DNA of 64,000 nucleotides from Eurosta solidaginis (Eukaryota; Arthropoda; Insecta; Diptera; Tephritidae): NCBI RefSeq assembly GCF_040869045.1, contig NC_090319.1:172520645-172584644 (forward strand), in the 5' to 3' direction. A model generated the notes under the pieces. That model did not search any database. It saw nothing but the letters and a program-made list of their open reading frames with translations, and was not told where the DNA came from. Positions within the stretch are counted from its first letter, which is position 1, and each line of letters begins with the position of its first letter. Position numbers and translations under genes: made by a program. This document shows, in pieces, positions 1-11,487 of the stretch.

Positions 1-45
1 TCGATAGGGACTTTACGGTGGACCAAAGTTTACCCACACCGGTAG
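1..45 (-). repeat. Fragment of PHD/RT LINE, minus strand
   Basis: These 45 bases are the exact reverse complement of 52,640-52,684, which lies in the reverse transcriptase ORF of the LINE further right. The fragment joins directly to the middle of a satellite unit at about 46. The rest of this copy, if any, lies outside the window. Confidence 0.85.
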
Positions 46-266
46 CGAGACTTGCTCAAATTGCTTTATACAATGGTTTTTGTTATTGATATTAGAGACA
101 AATTGCAAGGTTTACAAACGGCGATGGTTACTAAGACATGTTTCTGAATTTCACTTCTTCATCAGCTAGCTTTTCGGGAGCTGAGTATTGAACTCGAATC
201 TCCAAAATTCATACCAGTGCAATGCCATATGAATGCCCCGCTGCTCGCCTTGCAATTGGTCTCTAA
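46..266 (+). repeat. Partial satellite unit (425-bp family)
   Basis: This is the right half of the tandem unit that recurs at 2,809-3,608 and 12,728-14,325, ending in the shared unit end GGTCTCTAA. It lacks the stretch reading 'aaaggcagatgcctttaaccactc' in the other units, so its tRNA-like part is damaged. The next unit resumes at 2,806 after an inserted element. Confidence 0.85.
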
Positions 267-1011
267 CGCCCCAATTCTAATGTGGTAACAACATTCTTCA
301 CCGCGGTAACGAAATCATGTGGCAAATTTTACACCCTTTTGGTATTCTATCCGCGAACGTAGCCGGATAATTTTTTACCCACAAAAGTAGGTGGTTACAT
401 CGAAATAACCACACAACAGCTGTTGTTTAGAAAAAGGCAAAACTGAAAAATAAAGAATTGTAAGCGCAAATAAGTAAAGATAATAGTTAAAAAGTGTTGC
501 CTCTTGCTATGCATATATGTTTACATTATGTACTTTCACAGAATAAATTACAATATACCTTTGTAGAAACTTATCATGCGTAATATGCATATACACATCG
601 TCACGTTTATTCGTTAACCTCGTATCTACAAGTGAGACATTAGCTATCATCCGGTGGCAAAATCCTGAGCCAGGTAAATAATTTTGCATGTAAATGCAAC
701 AACAACGATTTGAACCAGATAGAAGTCTGGTTCAATTTGTGAGCCATATAATTTGCTAATTACCTCTTTTTAGTTTGGCAACGCTGCCTTTAATAAACTT
801 ACTTTTTCAAAACTAGATGTCGCTGCCTAGCCTTTCGCCGTATAAGTTAATTGAAACAGCGGCGACATCTGCCTATCCCATTTCTCGTGTGCGAAAATTT
901 CACGACATCTGCTTCTCAAGTCTCTCAATGATCCAGAGCATTCCCGTGAGAATTGAGCGTGAGCCGGACCTGTAAAACTCACTGGAAGACGGCAATTTTC
1001 GGTAAAGCGAA

Positions 1012-2638
1012 CACGGTTGCCACACCATGTTTTCATTTGGGACCAAAATGCATCGAAAAGAAGGACCAAATTTTTGTTTTATTTTATTAGTATAAAATAC
1101 AAAATTTTAGAACGTTTCCATATAAAATTTTACTAAACATAGTGAAGATTTCCTTTAATTCAAGTTGAACAAACAAATATATGTGCATGCAACCAAAAAT
1201 GGTACTATATTTTGACATAGGATAAGTCTATGTCTTTCACCAACCAAACGTTGTGAACCTAGTTTTGGTCACCAAGTTCTTGGTTCTGGCATTATGTTGT
1301 TGATTGCCATGAAATAAAATGTATAGTGCAGTTAGGTTTTAGTAAGAAACGGTTCAAAATTTGCGTTCTGGTGTTGCCGAACTATGTATGTGGAAAACTC
1401 AGTAAATCATAAATGAAACTAGGCAATTTTGTTAATAAAATAAATAAATGTAAGGCGAAAAGATCTAAGGCCGAGCCTTTCTTCCAAGTTGCGTCGTGCT
1501 CCTCTTGTTTTCCCTACAAATTGGCCGGACGGGACCTAAATGTTTTATGCCGACTCCGAACGGCATCTGCAAGGCAGATGAGTTTTCACTGAGAGCTTTT
1601 CATGGCAGAAATACACTCGGAGCGCTTGCCAAATACTACCGAGGGGCGACCCCGCTTAGAATATTTTCTTCTAATTGAAAAAACTTGTTTTTAAGATTTT
1701 GATGTTGCTTTTTCCAGGGTGTGAACCCAGGGCATACGGTGTGGTAGGCGGAGCACGCTACCATCACACCACGGTAGCCAGGCAATTATGTTAGTGCTAT
1801 TTTTATAGATGCTTACCTTTTCCCTTAACGTTTAAACTTCATATCAGAGCCTAGATATTCAGTAAGTGTGAGTTTTGATCCCAGGCCTCAGGGATTCTGC
1901 TAGCACCTACGGGAATAATTTCAAACAAAACATTTCTTCCGAAATCAAATCTCTTCCTTCTGTTTTCGAGTTAAGATATTTCTTGTGCCAAGATACTTAG
2001 TTTTCAATTCGGTTGCGTGGCTTAACACCACAATAGTCCTGGAATTCCTTAAACTCATTGAGCTGGGTAAGAAAAATTTAAATATCAACGTGCCAAACGA
2101 GAAGTAATGCATAGAATTTCTTTGTATTAGTTTTGAAAGTGTTAGGCTCACGGCAGAGTGCTCGCTATAAGCTATGCTAGGCGAGAAGCAATTTTTATTT
2201 TCATATATTTTACATAGTGTTGTATAACCGATCGAAATATATAGCCATTATTAAAATTATTATAAAACAAGATTTGTTTTTTGATTAGTCGGTTATTTCA
2301 TCAACAGAAAACGACAATGTTTTTGCCAACACTTTTCTTTTTAATGCCTAGCATAAATTATATCCTAGGTGAAATGTTATTGTTCTGGTACATTTTATTG
2401 ACTGAGCAATTTTTTATGGTGAGAGTTCCATTGAAGTAAAGTCAAAATTATATGGGGGCTAACGAATGTGTGGCGGATTTTTGGGCAATATTGTGAATTT
2501 TTACCTGAGTGAAAAAAATAAAAGTACCAATCGTGGCTGCTGCCTAAAAAGGACCAAAATAGAAGAAAAGGGACCAGCGGACCTACTGGGGTTAGAAGGG
2601 ACCATTTTTGTTCCAAATGGACCAAAGTGGCAACCGTG
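1012..2638. mobile_element. hAT-like non-autonomous DNA element
   Basis: The ends are inverted repeats starting CACGGTTGCCAC on both sides, identical over 12 bp. They are flanked by a perfect 8-bp direct repeat AAAGCGAA at 1,004-1,011 and 2,639-2,646. An 8-bp duplication is the hallmark of hAT (also P) elements. No long ORF remains. GGACCA-type motifs recur near both ends (for example 1,044, 2,560 and 2,620). A SINE has inserted inside at 1,435-1,779. The exact superfamily cannot be fixed without a transposase. Confidence 0.7.
1435..1779 (-). mobile_element. tRNA-derived SINE, minus strand
   Basis: Read on the minus strand, the head contains an A-box-like TGGTGTGATGG and a B-box-like GGGTTCACACCC, followed by a body and an A/T-rich tail (ATTTATTTATTTT). 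It is flanked by a 14-bp duplication AGGCAATTTTGTTA / AGGCAATTATGTTA (1,421-1,434 and 1,780-1,793; one mismatch). The same SINE is at 15,317-15,643 and 33,228-33,592, with a decayed plus-strand piece near 57,200. Confidence 0.85.
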
Positions 2639-2805
2639 AAAGCGAAGAAAACTACCTTTCAAATTTCTCCACAGACAGTGGTTAGTTTTTCGGTGATGAC
2701 AGCGTTACCACTTTGCCCAGAATTGCGGATAAAAGAACTGGTAACGATATTCGGTTACATAATGTTCTGGGTACTATTTTACCGGAAACGCTCAGAGTCG
2801 GGGCG

Positions 2806-3609
2806 TAAGTGTTGCCTTTGTTGTAATTCATTTTTTTTCACCATGTAGGTGTATAATTCTTTATACTGTTTAATCCTAATGGTGTTGAATTTTTTTGGGG
2901 CGCTTAAAAGCTTAGTAACATTTGTTTGAATTTTACAGAATTTGTTCTTCCACTGTTACTATTATATCAATCATATCATATGTATGTAATTAGCGAGACT
3001 TGCTCAAATTGCTTTATAAAATGGTTTTTGTTATTGATATTAAAGAAAAATTGCAAGGTTTACACACGGCGATGGTTACTAGGACATGTTTCTGAATTTC
3101 ACTTCTTCATCAGCTAGCTTTTCGGGAGCTGAGTATTTAATCTCCAACATTCATACTAGTGTAAAGGCAGTTGCCTTTAACCACTCAGCCATATGAATGC
3201 CCTGCTGTCCGCCTTGCAATTGGTCTCTAAGTGTTGCCTTTGTTGTAACTCATTTTTTTCACCTTGTAGGTGTATAATTCTATATACTGTTTAATCCTAA
3301 TGGTGTTGAATTTTTTTGGCGCGCTTAAAAGCTTAGTAACATTTGTTTGGATTTTACAGAATTTGTTCTTCCACTGTGACTATTATTTCAATGATATCAT
3401 ATGTATGTAATTAGCGAGACTTGCTCAAATTGCTTTATACAATGGATTTTGTTATTGATATTGGGGAAAATTGCAAGGTTTACAAACGGCGATGATTACA
3501 AGGACATGTTAATGAATTTCACTTCTTCATCAGTTAGCTTTTCGGGAGCGGAGTATTGAACTCGAAACTTCAACATTCGTACCAGAGTAAAGGCAACTGC
3601 CTTTACAAA
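2806..3609 (+). repeat. Tandem satellite, two units
   Basis: One full unit occupies 2,809-3,230 and a second runs from 3,231 until it is cut by the LTR element at 3,610. Units start GTGTTGCCTTTG and end GGTCTCTAA. On the minus strand each full unit contains TGGCTGAGTGGTTAAAGGC (A-box-like) and GATTCGAGTTC (B-box-like), as in tRNA-Leu/Ser. Confidence 0.85.
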
Positions 3610-4092
3610 TGTGATGAATATTAGTGACACTAAGTGATACTCACATCACTAGTCTGATGCTAAGTAAATGAAGCCACAACAACAATAAAGCAGGCAGTCA
3701 CTTGTATCTACATAAACGAATCAATCATTATGTCTACACATATATACGTACATACACGCAGCAGAGAAGAGACGCACAAACACATGCATATATCTTATGT
3801 GAGATGCTCCCAAAAGTAGGCAATTATCTGTGGAAGTGTCACATATACACGCGCATATAAGACACGTGCATCTGTAGTTATAATTTTATAGCAGTAACTA
3901 AGTAAATTCTGGGCACGCCTAGAAGTACGGAACGAGGAAATCGAAGAGTATAAAAAGCAACAACAGTAGAGGTACGACAATCAGTTTGATTTAAGCAAGC
4001 TATAAGTTGCGAAGTATAAGTGTTATTGTCAAGTATGTAGTCTAATAAAGACCATTTTTGCATTATTCAATATTGGAGTTATTTAATCAACA
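3610..4092 (+). mobile_element. 5' LTR of Ty3-type element (element 1)
   Basis: This 483-bp direct repeat starts TGTGATGAATATTAG and ends TTATTTAATCAACA. A near-identical copy lies at 12,186-12,667. It carries a TATA box, an initiator and an AATAAA signal (near 4,043), as expected of an LTR. The left flank is the satellite. No canonical TGG-starting primer-binding site follows the CA end directly. Confidence 0.8.
3949..3986 (+). promoter_or_regulatory. LTR core promoter: TATA box plus initiator
   Basis: TATAAAA at 3,949-3,955 is followed at normal distance by TCAGTT at 3,981-3,986, which matches the arthropod initiator TCAGTY. The arrangement is repeated in the 3' LTR (TATA near 12,528). Transcription would start in the LTR and run rightward. 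Confidence 0.65.
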
Positions 4093-4136
4093 GCTTAGTA
4101 GTTCGAATGTTAGCGGAAGATTTGCACAACAAGGAC

Positions 4137-4424
4137 ATGGCGAAGTTAAGTGAATTAAGGATCCAGAAACTGAAAAAAACCCGTGGATTGAATACAACCG
4201 GCAATAAGATCGAACTTCAAGCACGGCTACGAGACGCTATGGAGTCGGAAGGAATTAATGTGGACGATGATGTCTTTCATCCTGATGGGGACGAGAAAAC
4301 AACAAAAAATTAACGAAAAACGAAACATCGCGGGCAGTTACCAGCACATACTTGAACGTGATATTGGCTGCAGTATCTGCACAAACGTCGACAGTAACAT
4401 CCAAGATGGAAACTCAACTGGGAG
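4137..4424 (+). pseudogene. Gag N-terminus with SAP-like domain (element 1), broken
   Basis: A reading frame from ATG 4,137 encodes a basic leucine-rich start with a helix-turn-helix pattern, including LKKTRGLNTTGNKIELQARL, typical of a SAP domain, as found at the start of Gag in several insect Ty3-type elements. An in-frame continuation from 4,107 also exists. The frame stops at 4,313; similar coding sequence continues in another frame to the insertion at 4,438, so a frameshift has occurred. The product would be the capsid precursor. Confidence 0.55.
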
Positions 4425-4437
4425 AACAGAAAACATA

Positions 4438-4780
4438 ATTCAAGGGGCTGTGTAGCGCAACCCTGCAGGTTGCCAGCGCAACATATAGCTTCTCTAAACC
4501 CAATTGTCAACCTCACCTATCCGCGGCGAATCCTGTTTCACTAACAGACGAGGCTCTGGCGACCCTAAGCTCCTTATGGAACTTGGGGTTGGGGAGGGAG
4601 GGGATGGCCTGAAGGTTTAATGTGGCCATATAAATCGTTCCCGAGATGGTCGGGCCAGCACCTTAATGGTGCTGTGCTACCGGAGTGTACCGGATCTGTA
4701 TCCGGCAAAGGACCATCACATCGATAACACTCCCCAAAGCCTTCGGGGAGCAACCTTATCGCTACAACAACAACAACAAC
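4438..4780 (+). mobile_element. CAA-tailed retroposon, 5'-truncated copy
   Basis: It ends in GCTACAACAACAAC and is flanked by a perfect 13-bp duplication AACAGAAAACATA (4,425-4,437 and 4,781-4,793). Related copies lie at about 48,577-48,960 and 55,995-56,386; this one lacks their first 50 or so bases. A hairpin (CTCCCC / GGGGAG, 4,730-4,750) precedes the tail. It has no coding capacity. It interrupts gag of element 1. Confidence 0.85.
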
Positions 4781-4793
4781 AACAGAAAACATA

Positions 4794-5608
4794 TATGGCA
4801 TTCCAACTGGAATCGCAAGAGACACGCATAACATCCAAGATGGAATAACAAGAAGCGCGTATTTCAGAAATGTCGTCACAGATTACATCCAAGATGGAAG
4901 CACAAGAGGAGCGCTTATCAGCGCAGGATACAAAAATTGTACAGCTCGAGGACAAAATTGATGCCGATATAGAAGCTTTGAGAGGTCGCATACAGGAGTT
5001 GCGGATAAAGCGCCGTTGCAGTTTCAGCGAGTAATCCAAAGGTAAAGACACCATCCTTTGACAGTTCTGTTCCTTTCCAGGTTTTTAAGCTACAATTTGA
5101 GAAAACGTCAGCAGTGAACAACTGGAATGCGGATGATAAAGTTGCTGCATTGTTCGTGGCATTGAAAGGGCCTGCAGCTGAAATCTTACAAACCATTCCA
5201 GATGGCGAACGGAACTGTTATGAAGCATTTATGGGCGCTCTAGAGAGACGATACGGAACTGAGCATATGAGACAGATATACCAAATGGAGTTACTGATCC
5301 GCTTCCAGAGGCCTGGTGAAACATTTCAAGAGTTTGCGTCGGATGTTGAAAGCCTGACACATTTAACGAATGCGGACGCACCCGTGGAATACACCGAAAG
5401 GGTAAAAATCCAGAGCTTTATTAATGGAATACGGGATGTCGAAACGAAGCGAGCGCCATACGCAAACCCGATACCTACATTCGCAGAAACGGTATCGCAT
5501 GTTTTGATTCAGGAAACAGCGTCGCTTCTGTGTAAGCCAGTTTTCAAAGCACGCCAGGTGGAAGTAGAAAGGCCAGAGTGGGTAGGCACAATTTTGGAAG
5601 CACTGAAG
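4794..5608 (+). pseudogene. Gag capsid region of Ty3-type element 1, broken
   Basis: After the retroposon, the frame encodes a charged heptad-like coiled-coil region (about 4,800-5,010) with an in-frame stop (TAA near 4,846). A typical retrotransposon Gag domain follows from about 5,040 to 5,600, including FKLQFEK, ALKGPAAEILQTI and RYGTEHMRQIYQMEL. The longest uninterrupted stretch is 5,114-5,623. The sequence is cut at about 5,609 by a LINE fragment, and no zinc knuckle, protease or reverse transcriptase follows. Capsid assembly is the family role; this copy cannot encode it intact. Confidence 0.75.
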
Positions 5609-5935
5609 ATTAGGTTAGGTTGAACTGGCCGGTCCATGAGGACCTCACATAGACTGATTGAGTCCGTAGTGTTACCAGAAGTTTGTTTTAACGACCAAAC
5701 TGAAAAACCCTATCAAAAACCAGGACCTATGTTATAAAATAACTCCGTCCTCTTGGCAAATACTAGAAGCTTCCTAGGACTTAAGCCACTTGCTGCTTCT
5801 AGATCTGACAGCTGTATCACTCCTAATAGCTGGAGCATTAGCCTGGCAAGGGCAGGGCACGAGCACAGATCGTTTCCTCCTCCAACCCGCACTTCCGACA
5901 TATGCTATCACTGACCAATCCTTATGTTGATTTTT
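5609..5935 (-). mobile_element. LOA-type LINE 3' fragment with TTAGG tail
   Basis: It starts with ATTAGGTTAGGTTGAACTGG, which on the minus strand is a 3' end with a CCTAA repeat tail. It resembles the repeats at 58,828-59,001 and 59,848-60,021 (shared AACTCCGTCCTCTTGGC-like stretch and CTATGTTA). It is 5'-truncated near 5,935. It interrupts gag of element 1. Assignment to LOA rests on the same tail being present on the intact LOA-type element at 24,995. Confidence 0.6.
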
Positions 5936-6376
5936 TTAATTTTTTAAGGGACATTGTGTCATGGTCGGCAGAATAAGTGCAATAGTATACATGGCCCAAT
6001 AAGCCGTTGCCACGCCAGTTTTTCAACTGTAGTAAATAAAAAATTAAAAAAATAATGTCAGCTGGCTACCACTTGTTTGTCAGAAAGCTTTCAAAGTTTT
6101 GGTTTTGATTTTTGTAATCGTAAAAAAGGTTTTACTCAAATTATATAAAAATCTCAAGTGGTGATAAAAAGCTAACGAATTTGAATAAAGTGTGTTTATA
6201 AAATGGAAAATTTAATAAAGGTATGTAAAATCAGGAACAACAAACTTTTTTCTGAAACAATAATAATCGTTAATATATTTTTGAGTTTAAATAAGCCGTG
6301 TTGTGTTTTGATTTTTAGGAGTTTTTTCTGTGTTAAATAGAATATAACTAAGTTGGATCAAATAGGATCAATATAA
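5936..6376. other. Transib upstream region, no clear gene
   Basis: AT-rich sequence between the LINE fragment and the open Transib frame. It may hold the Transib 5' untranslated region: ATG at 6,203 opens a six-codon frame followed by a GTATGT donor-like site, but no acceptor gives a consistent phase. I do not see a convincing Transib terminal repeat (CACWATG in the correct orientation). Confidence 0.35.
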
Positions 6377-8470
6377 ATTATATATGTAGTTACAGCTAAT
6401 AGTGTCCTCTTTAATGCAAATGTTATTTTATCTGCAAGAGTTTGCAAGCGAGGCTACAATTTCAAAGTTTTCAAAGTTTGGATTGATAATAAAAAAGATT
6501 TTGTTGCGGTGTTCGATTGGGTTGTTGGAAGATTGAAAAACAGCTATGGGGAGGGAGAAATTGAATCAATAAAAAACAAGGTTAAAATGTTTTGTAGAAA
6601 CGCCAATAGAAGGTGGCAGAAACACAGTCGAAGTTTTGCAATTTTAAAAAAAGCCGATCGCGAGTGGTTAGAGTGCGAGGCAGAACTTCTCGAAACCGTT
6701 ACTGCAAAGCCTCGAGGCCGACCAAAACTCCAATATGATATGGTTTGCGAAAGGCAGAAAAGAAAAATAGCGTCCACAGTGTCATTAGAAGAAGAACACA
6801 ACTCAAATTTATTGCTTCATGCTGCTTCAATTTCGGCGAAACACTCAAAAGAAACAGATCTTTATTATGTTCTCAATGCAGTAAACAATTCTCCTTGTAG
6901 GCCACGTAAGATAAAAAAATTAATTGATTCGAAGGTTGTGCATCCAATACCTTTGTCTCCTGAGGATGCTATGGCTTTTCTCTTGGAGAATAATTTCACA
7001 AAACAACAATATAACAACATTCAGCAACTTAGCAAGTCTCCTAATTGCGATATTTATCTCCACTATAATAAGTTGTTGGAATATAAGTCGCAATGCCGAC
7101 CGTATGGAATACAAATAACAGAAACTACAGCAGTTGACCCATTACAAAACTTACCTAACCATACCGTCAAACGAATTTTGTTACTCCAAGAAGACGTTCT
7201 GCTCCAGTTTAAAGGAGATAATACACTAACTTTAATTTTAAGCTATGAGTTTGATGGCTCTAGTGGACATAGCCAATTTAAGCAAAAATTTTTTGAAAAT
7301 ACTCCAGAGTCATTTGACCAATCGTTGTTTGTGACGTCAATAATTCCCTTAAACTTAGTAACGCAGTCTGCAAAGATTTTTTGGTGGAATTCTACTCCAC
7401 AATCTCAATTCAATTTGCCAAACAAAAGAGTATATTTTAAATGAAAAAAAGAGATTACATATCGAAATATCGAACCTCAAATCTTTAAAATACAATACGT
7501 CAAATGATACAAGATTTGATATAAAGTATATTCTTTACATGACTCTTATCGATGGAAAAGTTTTAAACGTTTTAACTGATACGAAATCTACCCAAGTTTG
7601 TGCAATATGCGGTGCTGGACCAAAAATGTTTATGTCAGTTAAGGACTTGAAATCTCCATGTTTTGAACATAGATCGGATAGTTTGCAGTACGGTATAAGT
7701 CCATTGCATGCATGGATTCGTTGCTTTCAACTTATCCTTAATCTTTCTCACAAACTTGATCTAAAAATATGGCAAGTAAGAAGCAAAGAACATAAAGAGT
7801 AATAGAAAAAAAGAAGCGGGAAATTCAAAAACGTTTCTGGGACGAAATGGGTCTACATGTCGACAAACCCAAGACAAACGGAAGTGGCAATACCAACGAC
7901 GGTAACACAGCGAGAAAGGCATTCTCAAACGCAGAATTGTTTGCTTCAATTACTAAAATAGATTTAAGTTTTTTAAAACGCTTACACATAGTACTCGTAG
8001 CAGTATCGTGTGAATACGAAGTAAATACACAGCTATTTCAGAACTACTGTGAGGAAACAGCAAAATTGTATTTTCAGCTTTACGATTGGAATCCGATGAC
8101 ACCAACTCTTCATAAACTGTTAGTGCACTCTTGGCAAATATTGGAGTTTGCGATACTGCCACTCTGTGTTTTAGGCGAAAACGCGTCGGAAGCGCGTAAC
8201 AAAATTTATAAAAGTGATCGTATCGGACATGCCAGGAAAGATTCAAGAGTACACAACATGGAGGATAGTTTCGGCTGAGCTATGGACTCTTCTGATCCAC
8301 TATTATCTTCATTACGGAAAAACAATAAAGCCAAACAAAAATTGTCTCTGCCACCTGCAGTAGTCTCCCTTTTAAAAATGCCTGACATCTCTAATGAATG
8401 TGAATTACTTTCCACCTCAAAAGCGGCACTAAGCGAGACTCACTACGAATCTGAGGAGGACCTTATGGAA
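6377..8470 (+). pseudogene. Transib-family transposase, broken
   Basis: The protein is a RAG1-related DDE transposase that would cut Transib ends. The frame is open from about 6,377 to 7,441 (the stretch from GTG 6,509 gives 311 residues) and includes LILSYEFDGSSGHSQFKQ, matching the first catalytic Asp block of Transib. The next pieces (7,539-7,802 and 7,847-8,278) contain LTDTKSTQVCAICGA (second Asp block with CxxC), LHAWIR, GLHVDKPKTNGSGNTNDGNT and EARNKIYKSDR...HARK, the Transib block around the catalytic Glu. Stops at 7,441, 7,802 and 8,277 and frame changes show it is dead. The C-terminal part is cut at about 8,470 by the RTE LINE; a possible last exon lies at 11,534-11,577. Confidence 0.8.
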
Positions 8471-9625
8471 TGTATAGCTCGTACAGCTCATCATTAAATC
8501 TTCTTCGGTACTCGCCATCGCCAACGCGTAGAGGTCCATAAATCTTTGGAAGAACTGTTCTCTCGAACACTCCCAAAGCCGCTTCATCTGCTGTTGTCAT
8601 GTTCCATGCTTCTGCCCCATATAGCAGGACGGGTACGATAAGTGACTTGTAGAGCATGATTTTCGTTCGCCGAGAGAGGACTTTACATTTCAATTGCCTA
8701 CCTAGTCCAAAGTAGCATTTATTGGCAAGATTGATTCTTCGCTGGATTTCAGTGCTGATGTTGTTGCTAGTGTTGATGCTGGTTCCCAAATAAACGAAGC
8801 CTTTTACTATTTCGAAATTATGGCTGCCAACAGTAGCGTGGTTGCCAAGGCGCGTATGCGCTGACTCCTTGCTCGATGACAGCAGGTACTTCGTTTTGTC
8901 CTCATTCACCATCAAACCCATCTTTACCGCTTCTTTTTCCAGTTTGGAGTAAGCAGAACTAACAGCGCGGGTGTTTAGGCCGATGATATCAATGCCATCA
9001 GCATATACCAGTAATTGCACACTTTTATAGTATATTTTTCCAGTGCGGTTAAGTTCTGCAGCTAGTAAAATTTTCTCCAGCATCAAATTAAAGAAATCGC
9101 ACGATAGGGGCCACCCTGTCTGAAACCTCGTTTAGTTTCGAACGGCTCGGAGAGGTCCTTCCCAATTCTGACTGAGCTGATGGTGTTGCTCAACGTCATT
9201 TTGCACAGCCGTATAAGTTTTGCGGGGGAACCAAATTCAGACATAGCGGTATATAGGCAGCTCCTTTTCGTGCTGTCGAAGGCGGCTTTAAAGTCGACGA
9301 AGAGGTGATGTGTGTCGATTCTCTTTTCGCGGGTTTTTTCCAAGATTTGGCGCATTGTGAAAATCTGGTCGATGGTAGATTTACCAGGTCTGAAGCCGCA
9401 CTGATAAGGTCCAATCAGCCGGTTCACGGTGGGCTTCAATCTTTCGCACAATACACTTGAAAGGACCTTATATGCGATGTTAAGAAGGCTGATTCCACGA
9501 TAGTTGGTGCATTTTGCAGTATCCCCCTTCTTGTGGACTGGACAAAGAACACTTAGATTCCAACCGTCGGGCATGCACTCGTTCGCCCATATTTTGCTAA
9601 GCAGTTGCTGCATGCGCCTTACCAT
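8463..9625 (-). pseudogene. RTE reverse transcriptase, broken
   Basis: Two overlapping frames (9,083-9,625 and 8,463-9,086) together cover the palm and thumb of an RTE-type reverse transcriptase: VHKKGDTAKCTNYRGISLL, QCGFRPGKSTIDQIF, VDFKAAFDS, RQGGP, then the active-site block. The catalytic YADD reads YADG (near 8,993-9,004), losing one of the two metal-binding aspartates. A frameshift separates RQGGP from YADG. The frame further upstream (9,807-10,214) is a diverged linker between endonuclease and RT. The product cannot be active. Confidence 0.8.
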
Positions 9626-11487
9626 CTGTTGTTTTTCAATCTGGTTATTGCTATTCTAACTTCGTCATAATCGGGCGGGGGGACATATATTCCATCATCA
9701 TCGATTGCGGGTTCGGGTTCTTCATCTCTGCGCGGTGAATTGTTGCCTCCATTTAGGAGAGCAGAGAAGTATTCCCTTCATAATCTAAGCACTCTCTGGA
9801 CATCAGTTACAAGGTCGCCGTTTTCGTTCCTACAGGAGTTTGCCTCGGTCTTAAAACCCCCCCGTGTCGCCGTATTTTTTGGTAAAATTTTCGGGCGTTA
9901 TTCCTGATGGCTAGCAGCTCAAGCTCCTCGCACTCACGCCTTTCTGCTTCTGCATTTTTCTTTCTGAAAAGGCGTCTCGCTTCCCTTTTCAACTCACGAT
10001 AGCGTTCACACACTCCTCTTGTCGCGCTCGCTTTTAACGTAGCCCTGTAGGCATTCTTCATCGTACCAGTTGTTTTTTCGTGGCCGCCGGTAACCAATTT
10101 TTTCCTCGGCGGCAGTACGAAGTGCTTTGGAGATATGCTCCCACTGCTCCTGTATTCCTTCAGCTTGAGTTGTGCTCTCAGAGAACAGGTGTGAGAGTCG
10201 AGTTGCGAAATCATTGGCAGTCTGTTATGATTGAAGCTTTCCGACGTCTAGCTTTCCTTGTGTTTTTTGTTCCTTGGTTTTAGCCGCGTTGAGACGGGTG
10301 CGTATTTTGGCTGCAACGAGATAATGGTCCGAGTCGATGTTAGGTCCTCGGATCGTGCGCACATCTAAAACACTGGAGGCATGCCGTCCGTCTATCACAA
10401 CGTGATCGATCTGATTGCGAGTATTTCGATCAGGAGACAGCCATGTAGCTTGATGTATCTTTTTATGCATGAACCTCGTGCTGGATATGACCATATTTCC
10501 AGCACCGGCAAAGTCAATCAGCCTCAGTCCGTTAGGAGAAGTTTCATTGTGTAGGCTGAATTTTCCGACTGTAGGGCCAAAGACACCTTCTTTGCCCACC
10601 CTGGCGTTAAAGTCGCCAAGCACGACTTTTATATCATGACGGGGGCAGCGCTCGTATGTGAGTTCTAATTGTTCGTAAAAAGTGTCTTTCACCTCATCGT
10701 TTTTCTCCTCTGTCGGCGCATGGGCGCAGATGAATGATATATTAAAAAATTTTGCTTTTATTCGGATAGCGGCGAGACGCTCGTCCACAGGCGTGAACGC
10801 CAGCACTTGGCGACAAAGTCTCTCTCCCACCACGAACCCGACGCCGAAACTGCGCTTATTCGTATGGCTACTCCAATAGCTGTCACAATTTTTGATCTTC
10901 TTTCTTTCTTGCTTCGTCCAACGCATTTCTTGGATGGCGGTGATGTCAGATTTTGCTTTGACGACGACATCAACTAGCCGGGCATCTGCACCTATCCCAT
11001 TCAGAGAGCGGACGTTCCAGGTGCATGCCCTCAATTCATTGTCCTTCCAACGTTTGTCATGGTCGTCATCAATAGAGAGTGTATTTATCCGAGGCTTGTT
11101 GTTATATTTCATTGGAGTATGGTTTTACGTAGCGGGTCCCAAGCCCAGCGCACAACCCGCTCAGCGGGGGTGAAAATATTACTTGTACGTTTATATAGCG
11201 AGCCGATTGCTCCAAGACAGACGCCCGCTTGCAGCCGCACCTAGAGGTGTACAGACGCTGCCGATGAGATCTCCCCCGGCTAGCCCTTAAACCGATTACG
11301 TCAGAGTGGCCTAGCCAGGTTGTCGCCTTCTCACATTAGCTCACCTGAGGATACTTGGCCGCAAGCGACCGGCAGTAGTGAGCTGATTGAACCGCATGCA
11401 AAAGAATCGCTCTGGCCATTCCCAGGTGAATGGCGGTCAGAAGCTTCCCCACTTTCATGGACTTTCACACACGGCTCCACCCTCCTT
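8465..11487 (-). mobile_element. RTE-clade LINE, minus strand, 3'-truncated and decayed
   Basis: The 5' end lies near 11,487 and coding sequence runs leftward through endonuclease and reverse transcriptase. The reading stops abruptly at about 8,470 in the middle of the C-terminal domain (RRRFNDELYELY), so about 80 codons and the 3' end are missing. LINEs are usually cut at the 5' end, so this points to a later deletion rather than to abortive reverse transcription. It sits inside Transib. Confidence 0.8.
10225..11112 (-). pseudogene. RTE APE-type endonuclease domain
   Basis: A 295-residue frame encodes an apurinic-type endonuclease that would nick target DNA to prime reverse transcription. 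Visible blocks are TWNVRSL (residue 32 on), IQEMRWTKQ (catalytic Glu), LGDFNARVG (Asp/Asn pair), NQIDHVVID and SDHYLV (catalytic His). These spacings match the RTE family, whose copies are often annotated as craniofacial development protein 2-like. The domain itself is open, but the downstream linker and RT are frameshifted. Confidence 0.8.

Larger units (their letters stand above)
267..2805. mobile_element. Putative non-autonomous DNA transposon with TAA target duplication
   Basis: The satellite is interrupted between unit end and unit start. The left flank ends in TAA (264-266) and the right flank starts with TAA (2,806-2,808), whereas uninterrupted units contain a single TAA at this junction. 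The ends are imperfect inverted repeats: CGCCCCAATTCT at the left and CGCCCCGACTCT when the right end is reverse-complemented. A 3-bp TAA duplication is typical of PIF/Harbinger elements. No transposase is visible, and after removing the nested hAT-like element the body is only about 0.9 kb, so it is non-autonomous. The superfamily is inferred from the duplication alone. Confidence 0.6.
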
